Shown here: positions 1 to 10,800 of the stretch, one piece after another
How the letters are laid out: each line of letters begins with the position of its first letter
Numbering within the stretch: the first letter of the stretch is position 1
Notes under the pieces: model-generated
Database searches by the model: none
Told to the model about the DNA's origin: nothing
What the model saw: only the letters and a program-made list of their open reading frames with translations
Translations under genes and position numbers: made by a program
Source of the DNA: Argyresthia goedartella
Taxonomy: Eukaryota > Arthropoda > Insecta > Lepidoptera > Argyresthiidae
Length of the DNA stretch: 64,000 nt
Reading direction: 5' to 3'
NCBI GenBank assembly: GCA_949825045.1
Contig: OX463832.1
Coordinates: 21,570,552 to 21,634,551 of the forward strand

Positions 1-235
1 AGTTACGTCCCAATGTGGTCAGTTGATAACAAAATCAAAGCAGCGAAAACAGGAGGTAAGGCCCTGTGTTATCACTTGAAAACATATTATTAGAAACGCA
101 ATTTTTAGATGTGTTATAGCGTTTTTTAATAAAAATATTCAAAACCTCGGAACCTCATGATTCTAGATACCTAGGCATATATATGTTTATACAATAAACG
201 CAACAGATTCTTTAAATACATTTCGATTTACTTAC

Positions 236-266
236 CACGTCCTCGCCGCCTCGCCTTGTTCGCCAT
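236..266 (-). CDS. Possible first coding exon of a minus-strand gene leaving the window
   Basis: On the minus strand an ATG in a good context (CAAAATGG) opens a short basic stretch, MANKARRRGRG, that runs straight into a perfect donor site (G|GTAAGTAA) at 235-230. Thirty-one bases would be coding, ending in phase 1. No acceptor or second exon is visible between here and position 1, so the rest would lie to the left of the window. The arginine/glycine-rich start does not identify a family. It could be chance, because only one signal of each kind is present. Confidence 0.3.
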
Positions 267-1286
267 TTTGACACAAATAAATAAAACTTCTGCTATTGGT
301 TCACTAAGGTGACATCCGGTAAAAAAGACCATAGACTTCAGCCAATCACATCTCCACAAAATATCGTGTCTATTTCCGCATATTTAAAGTTAGGCGGCAA
401 ATTCAAATATGTTTTCGGATGATTACACTGGGCGGTAATTTTTTAAGATGAATTTTTAGCTTGGGCGCTACTGGCTATGTTGATTATGTATTCATATGAT
501 ATCATTGGGTGTTACGAGGTTAATAACAAACTTATATCAACTGCAATAATAACTAGTAGTATTTTAATAAACAGTAATCGAGCATACTTTAACTTAATCT
601 AAAAGGTAAATCTTACATGAATCTAAAGGAAAATCTTACACGAAAACAGAAAAACACTAGGAAAATGGGGCTTCGCGGTTAGTAAACTAACCTAACCTAT
701 GAAAAAGATCCGCAGGAGAGTCATCTGATGTTTTTCAGGAATCGATGAGTCAATTTACATCGCACGTCGTTGAAGTTGTAATCACTGTTTGTTTATAATT
801 GCGACCGTACCTACACAAGGATGATTGTGCTGAATCAGCGTCAGCATTAAATCTGTAACCTTGGCTGTAGGCAGTCAATGATCTCGTACGTCATATGTAC
901 GTGCGTGCTCTTCACTCTTGAGTTAATATTAAGTTGTCGATTGATGAAATTTGTGTGCCTAAAAACCTTGGGATTTGCCAACATAGGGCACATCTTGTAC
1001 AGTGATTTGATTATTCTTCGTGCGATGTTCTTCCTGGATGTGGTGTTTCAATACTCTTCGGGCTGGAACGGCTTCCTATGTCTTGAATTTGAAAATCTGC
1101 TTGCTGTGAATGAATTTGCCGACGCGTTTGTTTCTGCTGGTGCGAGCTCCATTTTGATAAATCAGCAGTCAGCGATGCGGGAAATCTTCAGTTGAAATCT
1201 TTTGGCTTCTGGTCCGTTTTCAAATCTGGTCCGGTCATGGCTTGCTTGATGTCGTCTTGGTTTGGATGGGGTCTTGATTATGGATT
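267..1286. other. No gene recognised
   Basis: AT-rich sequence. Open frames here (for example 878-1195 on the plus strand) have no recognisable motif and no supporting splice signals. Nothing else is seen. Confidence 0.5.
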
Positions 1287-1487
1287 AAGGTGGCAGCACA
1301 CGGAGTTTTCTTCGCGGCTGGGTCCATGCTGCTATTACCGAAGGTTGCTGATGTTCAGAAGTCGGGGCTCGGCGATCTTGGACGAAGTGCTTCTTGCTTG
1401 CACTTCTAAGGTGGCAGCACACGGAGTTTTCTTCGCGGCTGGGTCCATGCTGCTGTTACCGAAGGTTGCTGATGTTCAGAAGTCGGG
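1287..1487. repeat. Tandem duplication of an 80-bp segment (121-bp spacing)
   Basis: Positions 1287-1366 and 1408-1487 are the same 80 bases with one A/G difference that I can see. They begin AAGGTGGCAGCACACGG and end TTCAGAAGTCGGG. The 41 bases between them are unique. No coding function is evident. Confidence 0.85.
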
Positions 1488-3269
1488 TCAACACTTTGCC
1501 AGAGGCAATTATAAGGAGCGACATCTTCGGGAGTAAAGTAAAAGGCTTGAGATGCGCGCAAATACCAGACTAGACTAGACTAGTTTATTATAGGGAATCC
1601 TAGCTTATATACTAGGTTGGTACATGTTATTTTGATGACGTGCATGAGACATAGTGCGTGATGAATATAAATATACCTTACCTGTGACGGTCGTCAACTT
1701 ATCTTAACATTACGTGAAAATATGACTAACATATTCGACCGGCACAATAATGATGGGTACTATCAATCCTCAAAATATGGTCAGCTAAAAATGTCATAGC
1801 GCATAGCCCTCGACACTAGTCTAAAACCAGCCATAGCATCATAATAATTTTCTGATTGTTGAAACTTGCTCTAGACTTAACTCAACCCTTAATATAAATG
1901 CACTATATGTACATTAACCTCTCAACAACCGAGGGGAGTTGGGACGGGCCGCGATTCTGAACCTTATGCCATGGTAATCAAATTTAAAACCTGTAACTGA
2001 AAAGTGGCGTTAGCTAACGCCGGTGGTATTCAGGAGGTTGGGCAACTGTTTAAATTAGGATCATTCCATAATCTACACATTCTCTACTCGTATTAGTAAA
2101 TAACTGGTCTAAGGCCAATTGCACCGAAAGGTCACTTGACCGACGACAATGTATTTGGTTCAAAACCGTAAAATATTATGATCTTTGTGTTTTTAAATTT
2201 TGTAAGAATTTTCTTAAACTAATAAATACTTTCCCTACACTAGGTTAGGCATTATTTAGTTCACAAGTCGGTCTTACCCGTATGTATCAGCATGTGTCGA
2301 ATGAGGCTATGTTTCGCCTGAAAGTGATAATAAAGTGTTATTATTATGCATATAGACAATATCTCAACTTTTTTAAGGAATTGTGGTTGCTAACTTTCTG
2401 GACAGGAACGGAAATCTCAAAACCATTTCGAGAAATATGTCTTCTGTACAATTTCTATTTATCAGATTAATAAATTAAAACACATTGACATTCATTTGAC
2501 CTTCTATAACATCTTCATAAGATGTATGAAAAAAATCCCTTTACCTGCGCGTCTTACCTACAAAAAAAAACAATGTGAAACGTCAATCTATTCCTTGTAA
2601 AGTCTGTGATCTATGAGTGTCTTCTCGTGATTGTAGATTATATTTTTATATTCAGCTTTTTCTTTTGATATTTTATCGTTTCGTTTTTATTCGTTACGAC
2701 AAGAACGACAAATTTTGAAAAGGCAGATTCATGAAATTTTCCGCAAGTTACCAAAATTATGATTATGTCGCAGTTCATGTCGAATTCCAGCAAGCACAAT
2801 ATAACTGAATTCAGAGGAGCCAAAGCCCTCATTTAAGTAAGATACTGATGCTGAGATCCTGGAGTCAAACTGTTCTGATTGTCCTGCTTCTGCAGGTGGG
2901 AGTTTTTATCTACTGCAAAATTTCATATGTATTGCCGTGACAAACGATTGAAGTTTTCTTGATAATGTTTAACGCGTTTGTATAGAGTTTGATATAGATT
3001 AGATTTTTTTTAATTATATCACAATAATAATCAATAATTTCATTTTAGTCAGGTTAGGACTGACGAGAGTGACGCGATGTTTGTTTGACAGTTGTCTTCA
3101 CACATATACTTGGCACTCTTTGGTTGACTCGACTGCCACTTTTTTTTGTGGTAGGCAAAAAAAAACTTTTCTTGGTGACGTCATTTTTACTTTTGGCGGG
3201 TAAAATGAATAAAACTCAGAAAACTCAAAAAAATGGTATCTGAAAAATGCATGGCCAATTGCGATCTGC
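1488..3269. other. No gene recognised
   Basis: Intron-like AT-rich sequence. It should contain the next exon of the zinc-finger gene if that gene continues leftwards, but I see no C2H2 half-finger (Leu-x2-His-x3/4-His) with splice sites here. A frame on the minus strand at 2832-2638 has no motif. Confidence 0.4.
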
Positions 3270-3343
3270 CGCCCGACTGGCGCACGTACCGTGAACCCGC
3301 GCGCGCACACCCGGCACACGTGCTCGCTCTCGCTCGCCGTTCG

Positions 3344-3379
<36 letters not shown>

Positions 3380-3541
3380 GGTGTGCAGTGTGGTGTGTGT
3401 GTAGCCCTGCCGCTCCACTGGCGCACGTACCGTGAACCCGCGCGCGCACACCCGGCACACGTGCTCGCTCTCGCTCGCCGCTCGTGTCTGTCTGTCTGTC
3501 TGTCTGTCGGTGTGCAGTGTGGTGTGTGTGTAGCCCTGGGG
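3270..3541 (-). repeat. Two tandem copies of a zinc-finger half-exon plus donor and (CAGA)n
   Basis: Two 140-bp units carry, on the minus strand, the codons SEHVCRVCARGFT followed by the donor GTACGT, then about 50 bases of intron and a (CAGA)n tract. The shared motif CGTACCGTGAACCCGCGC starts near 3284 and again near 3424 on the plus strand. They are copies of the 3' half of the exon at 4863-4756. The long open frames across this block (QTDRQTDR...) come from the microsatellite and are not taken as protein. Confidence 0.85.
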
Positions 3542-3689
3542 ACCATATTGGCTCACCAGTGTTTTTTACCATAACGTTGTCATTCATAAACATGTTTTTC
3601 ATAATATTGTTAAAGCATAAGCAATACTGACCTAACCAGTACCATTTGACTTTTGGTTGGTATGTTTAGTTCCAAAGTAGTATTTTTTA

Positions 3690-4047
3690 TAGTAGTTTTT
3701 TGTTGCTTTTACATGTTCTAACCTAACCTAACCTAACCTACCTACTGCCCAGATGTCGGTTTCGGTAGCGTCACTGACCTAATAGTATCCTATTCTGACT
3801 TATAGGTAGGAAGGTTTCGTTCTGAAAACAGTGTTTTTTGTTGTTATTACATGTTCTAACCTAACCTAACCTACCTACTGCCCAGATGTCGGTTTCGGTA
3901 GCGTCACTGACCTAATAGTATCCTATTCTGACTTATAGGTAGGAAGGTTTCGTTCTGAAAACAGTGTTTTTTGTTGTTATTACATGTTCTAACCTAACCT
4001 AACCTACCTACTGCCCAGATGTCGATTTCGGTAGCGACATTGACCTA
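3690..4047. repeat. Three tandem ~133-bp units with CCTAA runs
   Basis: The anchor ACATGTTCTAACCTAAC recurs at 3711, 3849 and 3982, giving periods of 138 and 133 bp. The first unit has extra CCTAA pentamers. The third unit is partial and breaks off near 4047. CCTAA/TTAGG is the insect telomere pentamer, but runs of two to four copies inside a longer unit are more likely part of an interspersed repeat. Confidence 0.8.
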
Positions 4048-4339
4048 ATTAATTGCAATTATCTTTCATCTGCAAATTTTAGAATAAAAACAATTCTACA
4101 TATCAAATATATGATTTCGAATAATAGTGTAAAAACAGTTATTTTGAGAAAATATAGGAAAACAAATAGTAGTACAATAGATGTTTATTGTTACCGACAT
4201 AATGAAGTTGAATGATTCGGAATTAATAACATTAGTAACAGAGTAGTTATTAATAGTGATTGTTAGGATGAAAAATTGTAGTAACAAAATTTTCGGAGTT
4301 ATAATAATCGAGGTAGAAATTTTATGTCAACTTTGGCGC

Positions 4340-4755
4340 ACCCGTAGCCCTGCCGCTCCACTGGCGCACGTACCGTGAACCCGCGCGCGCACACCCGGCA
4401 CACGTGCTCGCTCTCGCTCGCCGCTCGTGTCTGTCTGTCTGTCTGTCGGTGTGCAGTGTGGTGTGTGTGCCCCTGCCGCCCCACACGCGCACGTACCGTG
4501 AACCCGCGCGCCCACACCCGGCACACGTGCTCGCTCTCGCTCGGCGCTCGTGTCCGTCTGTCTGTCTGTCGGTGTGCAGTGTGGTGTGTGTGTGCCTCTG
4601 CCGCCCGATTAGCGCACGTACCGTGAACCCGCGCGCGCACACCCGGCACACGTGCTCGCTCTCGCTCGGCGCGCGGCGCTCGTGTCCGTCTGTCTGTCTG
4701 TCTGTCGGTGTGCAGTGTGGTGTATGTGCCCCTGCCGCCCCACACGCACACGTAC
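4340..4755 (-). repeat. Three further tandem copies of the zinc-finger half-exon
   Basis: Downstream of the intact exon (4863-4756) its 3' half, donor GTACGT and intron start are repeated. Donors lie near 4368, 4489 and 4616 on the minus strand, against the original at 4755. Unit spacings are 121, 127 and 132 bp and differ by the length of the (CAGA)n tract. Each unit codes for ESEHVCRVC-A/G-RGFT. CAG within the CAGA tract could act as an acceptor, so each unit could in principle be spliced as a mini-exon, but none supplies a histidine half-finger. Confidence 0.85.
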
Positions 4756-4863
4756 CGTGAACCCGCGCGCGCACACCCGGCACACGTGCTCGCTCTCGCT
4801 CGGCGCGCGGCGCTCGTGTCGGGCGCGGCGGTGTTCCACCAAGTTGCACTTCTTGCCGAACAT
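4756..4863 (-). CDS. Zinc-finger gene last placed exon (closes one finger, opens another)
   Basis: Acceptor TGTTGTTAG; donor ACG|GTACGT. The exon has 36 codons, phase 0 at both ends. MFGKKCNLVEHRRARH completes the preceding CEHCGQ finger with exact x12 and H-x4-H spacing. SEHVCRVCARGFT opens a finger that needs a further exon. The 3' half of this exon is the source of the tandem copies to the left. Confidence 0.83.
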
Positions 4864-7800
4864 CTAACAACAACAGAATATAGTAATAAATAAACTGTAA
4901 TACCCAGTCATTTAACAAGTATTTTGTTATATAGCTACGACACAAACGAATCTTTTCAAAAATAAATCTAGTATCTTTTTATATTTGGAATTGTAAAACT
5001 TACGGGTGGGAACCTGAAATCACCGCTATTGATTCACTCCTAATGGCGCCAGTGTATGCAGGGCCACGCAACACCGGGGGGAGGTGCCCCCCCGGTGTCT
5101 CCCCAAGCTTCTGTCCGTAGGGGCTTACGAGAAAGTACCCTTCGACGGACGCACAGCGGAGGGTCAGCAGTAGAACGCTGAGGACGAGTCTTACCTGCCC
5201 GCAGTGCTCGCAGCGGAAGCGGCGCAGGCGCAGGTGCACTAGGTCGCGGTGCGTGCTCAGCTGCCCTCGCTTGCTGAACGACAGGCCGCACTCCGAGCAC
5301 GGAAACCTGAACACGATCGTCACACACCGGGTTATATTACTACAATTATCTACACACGTATCATAAACCCTCTTTACTGCGTCCAAAAACCGCGAAGCTC
5401 GACGGTCAAGTATCAAATCAATGATATGTATTTGTTACGGCTAAAGCTAGAAAAGCGGTTTACTCTAGGTTTAACCGGTTGATCAAGTTCCTCGGTTAAA
5501 GCGCAAAGTAGGTAAATACCTAATTAAATAATAATAAATACGACTTCGGGTTTTGAGCGGCTAAACCTAGGTTAAACCAGAGCTGATCGGTTGGTTTGTG
5601 TTCGATTTTAGGTCGATAAATAAAAATTACTTGCTCTAAAACTATATAGAATGATAATCATTAGACATTTTGGTGATCAATATTTAGTTGGTAGTACCTA
5701 TAATCAGTCAGTATATCTTAATGTTATTTATTTTAGCAGGACAAACAAACAGTTAATACCACGATAATATATGTGGCAAATATACATATAACCTATCATA
5801 TTTTTTATCTACACAAATATCATAAACCCTCTTTACTGCGTACAAAAACCGCACGTTACGATCAGCATAATGTTAAACTAGTTTGTAAAAACTCATTTCT
5901 TATCTGAATACTATACCCATATATATACATATAATATTCGCTCCCGCCCGGCAGCGAACTCAGGGAAATTTTTAAATTTAGTTTAGTGTAGTTATAGTTT
6001 AGTTTTAGTTTATAATATATAATAATTATATACTTAGTGTTAATAATTTATATCAATATTATAACATCGTTTTATGTAATTAAACAATATTATATAATAT
6101 TGTACATTATGACCATAATGTGTAAATTTTCTATATATTATGACATTCAAATTCCGAACGCCGACGCCCGAAGTTGGTACTACAGAACAAGCTAAACAAC
6201 TGCAGAGCCACAATGCCGGTCAAACATGCGGTTCCTGAACACATCAAAGAGAGCCTATGATATGTGTGTAGATAAACTAGTGAATGTAACTGTACATAAT
6301 TAGGTATTATGTATCAGTCACATAAACTACTATTACATTAAATCCCAATGGGCAGCGAGGTTACTCGCTTCTCATGCCACTCGTCATCTTATTGCCCCCT
6401 TCCCGTGCGAGACGATTAAAATCAGTTAAAGATTGGGCTTTTCTCGGATATCGTCGCCTAAACCCGATCTCTCTCTTTTTCTATGCGAGAACAAACGACA
6501 ATTTCCGAGGTTGGCCGAATCGTTAACTGATTTAAATCGTATTGTACCTCCGTTAACGGTTTTTCATGTGGGAGTCAAAGTGCAGGCGCATTCTCGGCAT
6601 TTGTGTGAGCGAGAAGTATATGATCGGTATAGTGTAAACAATCATTCCCGTCGACAAAGGTGAGGAATAACTTTAAGCAATATTTCCGACAGCACGAGTG
6701 GCAAGTAATGCAAGAAAGTTACGGTTGTCAAGAGGGTCAACAACCAAGAGGGCATAAGTCTCGAGGAGGTGATCAGTTAGCTTTGCCGCCGCGCGGGACC
6801 GGTTCTGCGACACCCCACGACGCTGCACGCCCACTTCACCGCACCTTTTATTATTGATCTACGCACGATCTACGAGCGATTGAAACCTCGCGCTGCTAGC
6901 TCATCTAGCATCTAGTACATCAGGATGATGAAACGCACACCGCCGCCGCAGGGTAGAGCCGAAGTGCCACAGTCTCACTCAGCGTTGCCTATCGATGACA
7001 CACCGCCCGATCTAACTACAACCGCAATGGATGATTTGCCATCACGTCTCGCTCCAATAAGAGACGACGAGGAGTCATGGAAGCTGAGGACTATCCGGAC
7101 ATAATGGAGGACATCCGTGGCCTGCTGTCTACTTCTATGAATAAACAAGAAGCTAAATTCACGTCATTACAAGCACTTATTGCAGAAATAAGGGATCAAA
7201 ATGGAAACATTACAGAATCCGGTAAATTCATGTCGGACAAATATGATGAGATGAAAAAGACCCTTGAGCTACATCAAGACGCTGAGGACGAGGTTGACTA
7301 CATGGAACGCAAAATGCGATCTTGCGGATCGCATATTGCGCATAGAGATATCTCACCGAGATATCGCATAGAGATATCTCACCAAAACATGGAGAATCTA
7401 ACTATAAAGCAAGTTGGAACAGCCCTTAATATCTCAATAGAATTGTCGAAAATAAGAAACATACACAGAACAAACTCAAAGAAACAAACCAATCAGCCTA
7501 TAATTGTTGAGCTCAATTCAGTAATAACAAAGGAGCATATTGAATCAATGAAATAATTCGAAAAAAGACAAGAATGTCAACCACCTTAGTAGTGTAGACC
7601 TGATGATGGAGGGTACTCCACCCTGGTATATGTAGCGGACAACCTGACTTCGAAAACAGAACGCCTATTCGCAATCACTCGTGATTTTGCCAAATCAGAC
7701 AATTTTACTTTCTGCTGGGACCCTAAGGAAATGCTTACCTCCGCAAAGCAGAAAAAGAACCACTGCCCCGTATTAACAGTGAGTAAGACCTGAAAAAGTT

Positions 7801-10800
7801 ATCGTAATGACTGTTGAACTATCGTGAATCTCTCACACTGCATATTTTTGTTTGCATGTATCTTACCACAACTCGCATATACCTGTTTAATAACTGTACC
7901 AATTATAACACTAAATTGATCATATTTGTACCAGCGCCTCTAACAAAATTTATGAAATATAACCTGAAAACTGCCGTGCTCTACTACCGACCAACTTAAG
8001 TAAAAATATAACTAGTGCACACCAAAATATACTCACACTCAAACTCAAATCATTTATGGCAAGTAGGCAAAATAATGCACTTTAACAAGTCAAACACTCA
8101 CTTAAGTCGCATAAACATGGAAAAAAATAAAAATCCATCCATCTCCACTATGTCCCGGTAACTGGGAGATGCGACACGCGCGTTGCGTCTTCGCGAAGCA
8201 CGGACTGCAACACGACGCAGCGCATGTCCGTTGTATACAAGGTCATTTCGCAAGGGTCTGTAAATCATCGCGTATAGTTTGAAACGCAATGTTTTCACTA
8301 ACGTCTTCCAAACTATACATCAGCACTATTCCGCAATCGTGTATATTTTGGAATGGTCTACGCAAATATTATGGTTCAGTTATATACTGCGCTATTGCCC
8401 AATGTAAATACTCGTGTTATTAAATAAATATTTTATCTACACACGTATCAAAACCCTCTTTACTGCGTCCAAAAACTGCACGTTACGACCAGCATAATGA
8501 TAAACTTCTTGGTAAAAACTCATTTCTTATCTGAATATTGATAAATTATGACCATAATGTACCGAAATTTGTCATATTAGGACATTCAAATTTCGAACGC
8601 CGACGCCCACCTGCATGCCGCCCCTAGTTTCTCTGTGAAGTTGGTACTACTGAACTAGCTAAACAACTGCAGAGCAATGCCACAATGCCGGTCCAACATG
8701 CGGTTCATGAACACATCAAAGAGAGCTTATGATATGTGTGTAGATAAACTAGTGTATGTAACTGTACATAATTACAATAAGGCATTAAAGCTCTCGAGTG
8801 ATATTATTATGAAACTCGCCTTCGGCTCGTTTCATAAGACGCTTCGCTTCGCTCACACCCTTTACGCTTCACCTAATCTGAACCTTCAGGACGCACACGC
8901 GCGGTGCCATGTCGCAACGCACCGCCGCGTCGCACAGTCGTCGCAGTGCCGACGCAACGGCCGTGTGGCACCTCCCTAAGGGATTAGTGACGTTGGGATC
9001 TCGCTGAGCGGCTGGCACAGGACTGTGAGGTCGATGTGGGCAGGAACAATGCTCTCACCGTTTTATCCGCGGCTTGTGCTTGAAGCTTGTCTTCAGATGA
9101 CACTGGTATCTGAACTCGTTGGGGAACTGCAAGTAATAATAAACAATTTATCAGCTAAAGGCGAATGCATAATCAACGCCCTCAGAAAACTTTTACGCGT
9201 CTGCGAGTCTCAGGCGTTGGCTCAGGTACAACGTGAAGAAAAGCGAGATGATGGTGTTTCATTCGGGAAGTAAACCGCCTGAAAATAATCCAGTTATGTC
9301 ACTGTGTGGAGCACCTCTCAAGCGGGTACCACAGTTCAAGTACCTAGGTCACGTGGTCACGGAGGGACTCGCAGACGGCTTTGATATCGAAAGGGAGCGC
9401 AGGGCGATGGCGGTCCGATGCAATATGCTGGCCCGCAGGTTTGCGAGGTGTACAAGGGCTGGCAGATTGACACTTTTCAAAGCATTTTGTCAGTCCTTCT
9501 ACACTAGCGGCCTGTGAGTCAGCTATACGCAGAGGGCCTACAGCGCCCTGCGCGTCCAATATATTAGGTCCTTACATATGAAATTGGCTATTCGCCGTAC
9601 TGGCCACCTTGATCTCAAATATCTCCTCTATGGTTAGGAATTCCAAATTCAAATTTATACAGCTATTTACTCATGTATTTGTGTTTCTAAAATTATAATT
9701 CATTTGTTTTTTCCTCAATGGTTTTTTTCTATTGTCAGCAACTGCAAATCATGATGGAAAAGCTAGCTGCTAAACAACCGAGGCTGGTCAATCGCTTTAG
9801 GCCACTGCTGCTTCATGATAACGCTAGACCACACACTGCACAACAGACGGCTTCCATATTAGAGGAGCTTCAATTGGAATGTCTAAGTCTATGTTCCTAA
9901 ATCCCTGTGACCCAAAAGAAACTATATCTATAATAAAATCATTAAAATCAACAAGCTCCGTCGGCTACGATGGTATCAATACTAAAATTCTTAAATATTG
10001 CTGCCATGACATAGCAAACATCCTATGCTATTTAATCAACACTTCTTTTGAATTGGGTCGATTTCCTAAAGCCCTAAAACATCTATTATAAAACCTCTAC
10101 ATAAAAAAGGTGACAGGACATTGGGCGATAGTTATCTACGTATCTATAGGGCAATGGCCCTAATTAGTATTTTTTCAAAAATTTATGAAAAAGCCATGCA
10201 AAATAGAATAAATAGGTTTCTGGAAAAACATAACATAATAAAAATCGAGCAAAACGACTTCCAAAAAAATAAATCGACGAGTCTGGCAGGTTTTCAATTA
10301 ACAACAGAAATTATAGAGTATGTAGACAAGGGAAAACCTGTAGCTGTTATATTTTTGATATGACTAAGGCATTCGACTATGTCCCACATACTTTGTTGTT
10401 AGATAAATGTGACAGATTTAGTATCAGAGGCCCAGCATGGGAATGGCTAAGCAGCTAGAGTCTGGCAAACGAAAGCGTGACCTGGAGTTTTCTTAAAAGT
10501 TTCAATATGGCAACAATATTATGCTGTCAAAGGCACGTCAAACGACAAAGTGATAGATAGTCACACTCCGTTCCGTTATTCTAAACCTCTGTCTCTCTTT
10601 CTAGCTGTAACGCTTCCGTACAGCAGAGAGAGAGGCAAAGATCTTTTGAATAACTGAACGGAGTGTAGTGATTTATGTTAGTGATACCACATAGAGCTTT
10701 AATGAATTCTACCACGTTTTCTCAGGTCACGCTTTCGTTTGCCAGACTCTATCTTTCTGACCGCAAACAAATGGTGGAAATATGTTCACTCTCACATGAC

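Noticed and set aside
1..57. Open frame from base 1 ending at a GGAG|GTAAGG donor on the plus strand
   Set aside because: Only 19 codons with no motif; it could be the end of an exon from the left, but a single donor is not enough support.
2824..2895. Candidate terminal exon of the first zinc-finger gene (acceptor CACCTGCAG, KQDNQNSLTPGSQHQYLT, stop)
   Set aside because: It would be in phase, but it does not complete the open finger (no His half), and the polypyrimidine tract is poor.
3098..3602. Long overlapping frames rich in TDRQTDRQ, ERERARVPGV and CLSVCLSV on both strands
   Set aside because: They are translations of the (CAGA)n/(TCTG)n microsatellite and of repeated half-exons in all frames, not separate proteins.
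4299..4945. Frames of up to 207 codons on the minus strand and 118 on the plus strand
   Set aside because: Same cause: tandem copies of a 36-codon exon fragment plus intron. Only 4756-4863 has an acceptor and joins in phase to the preceding exon.
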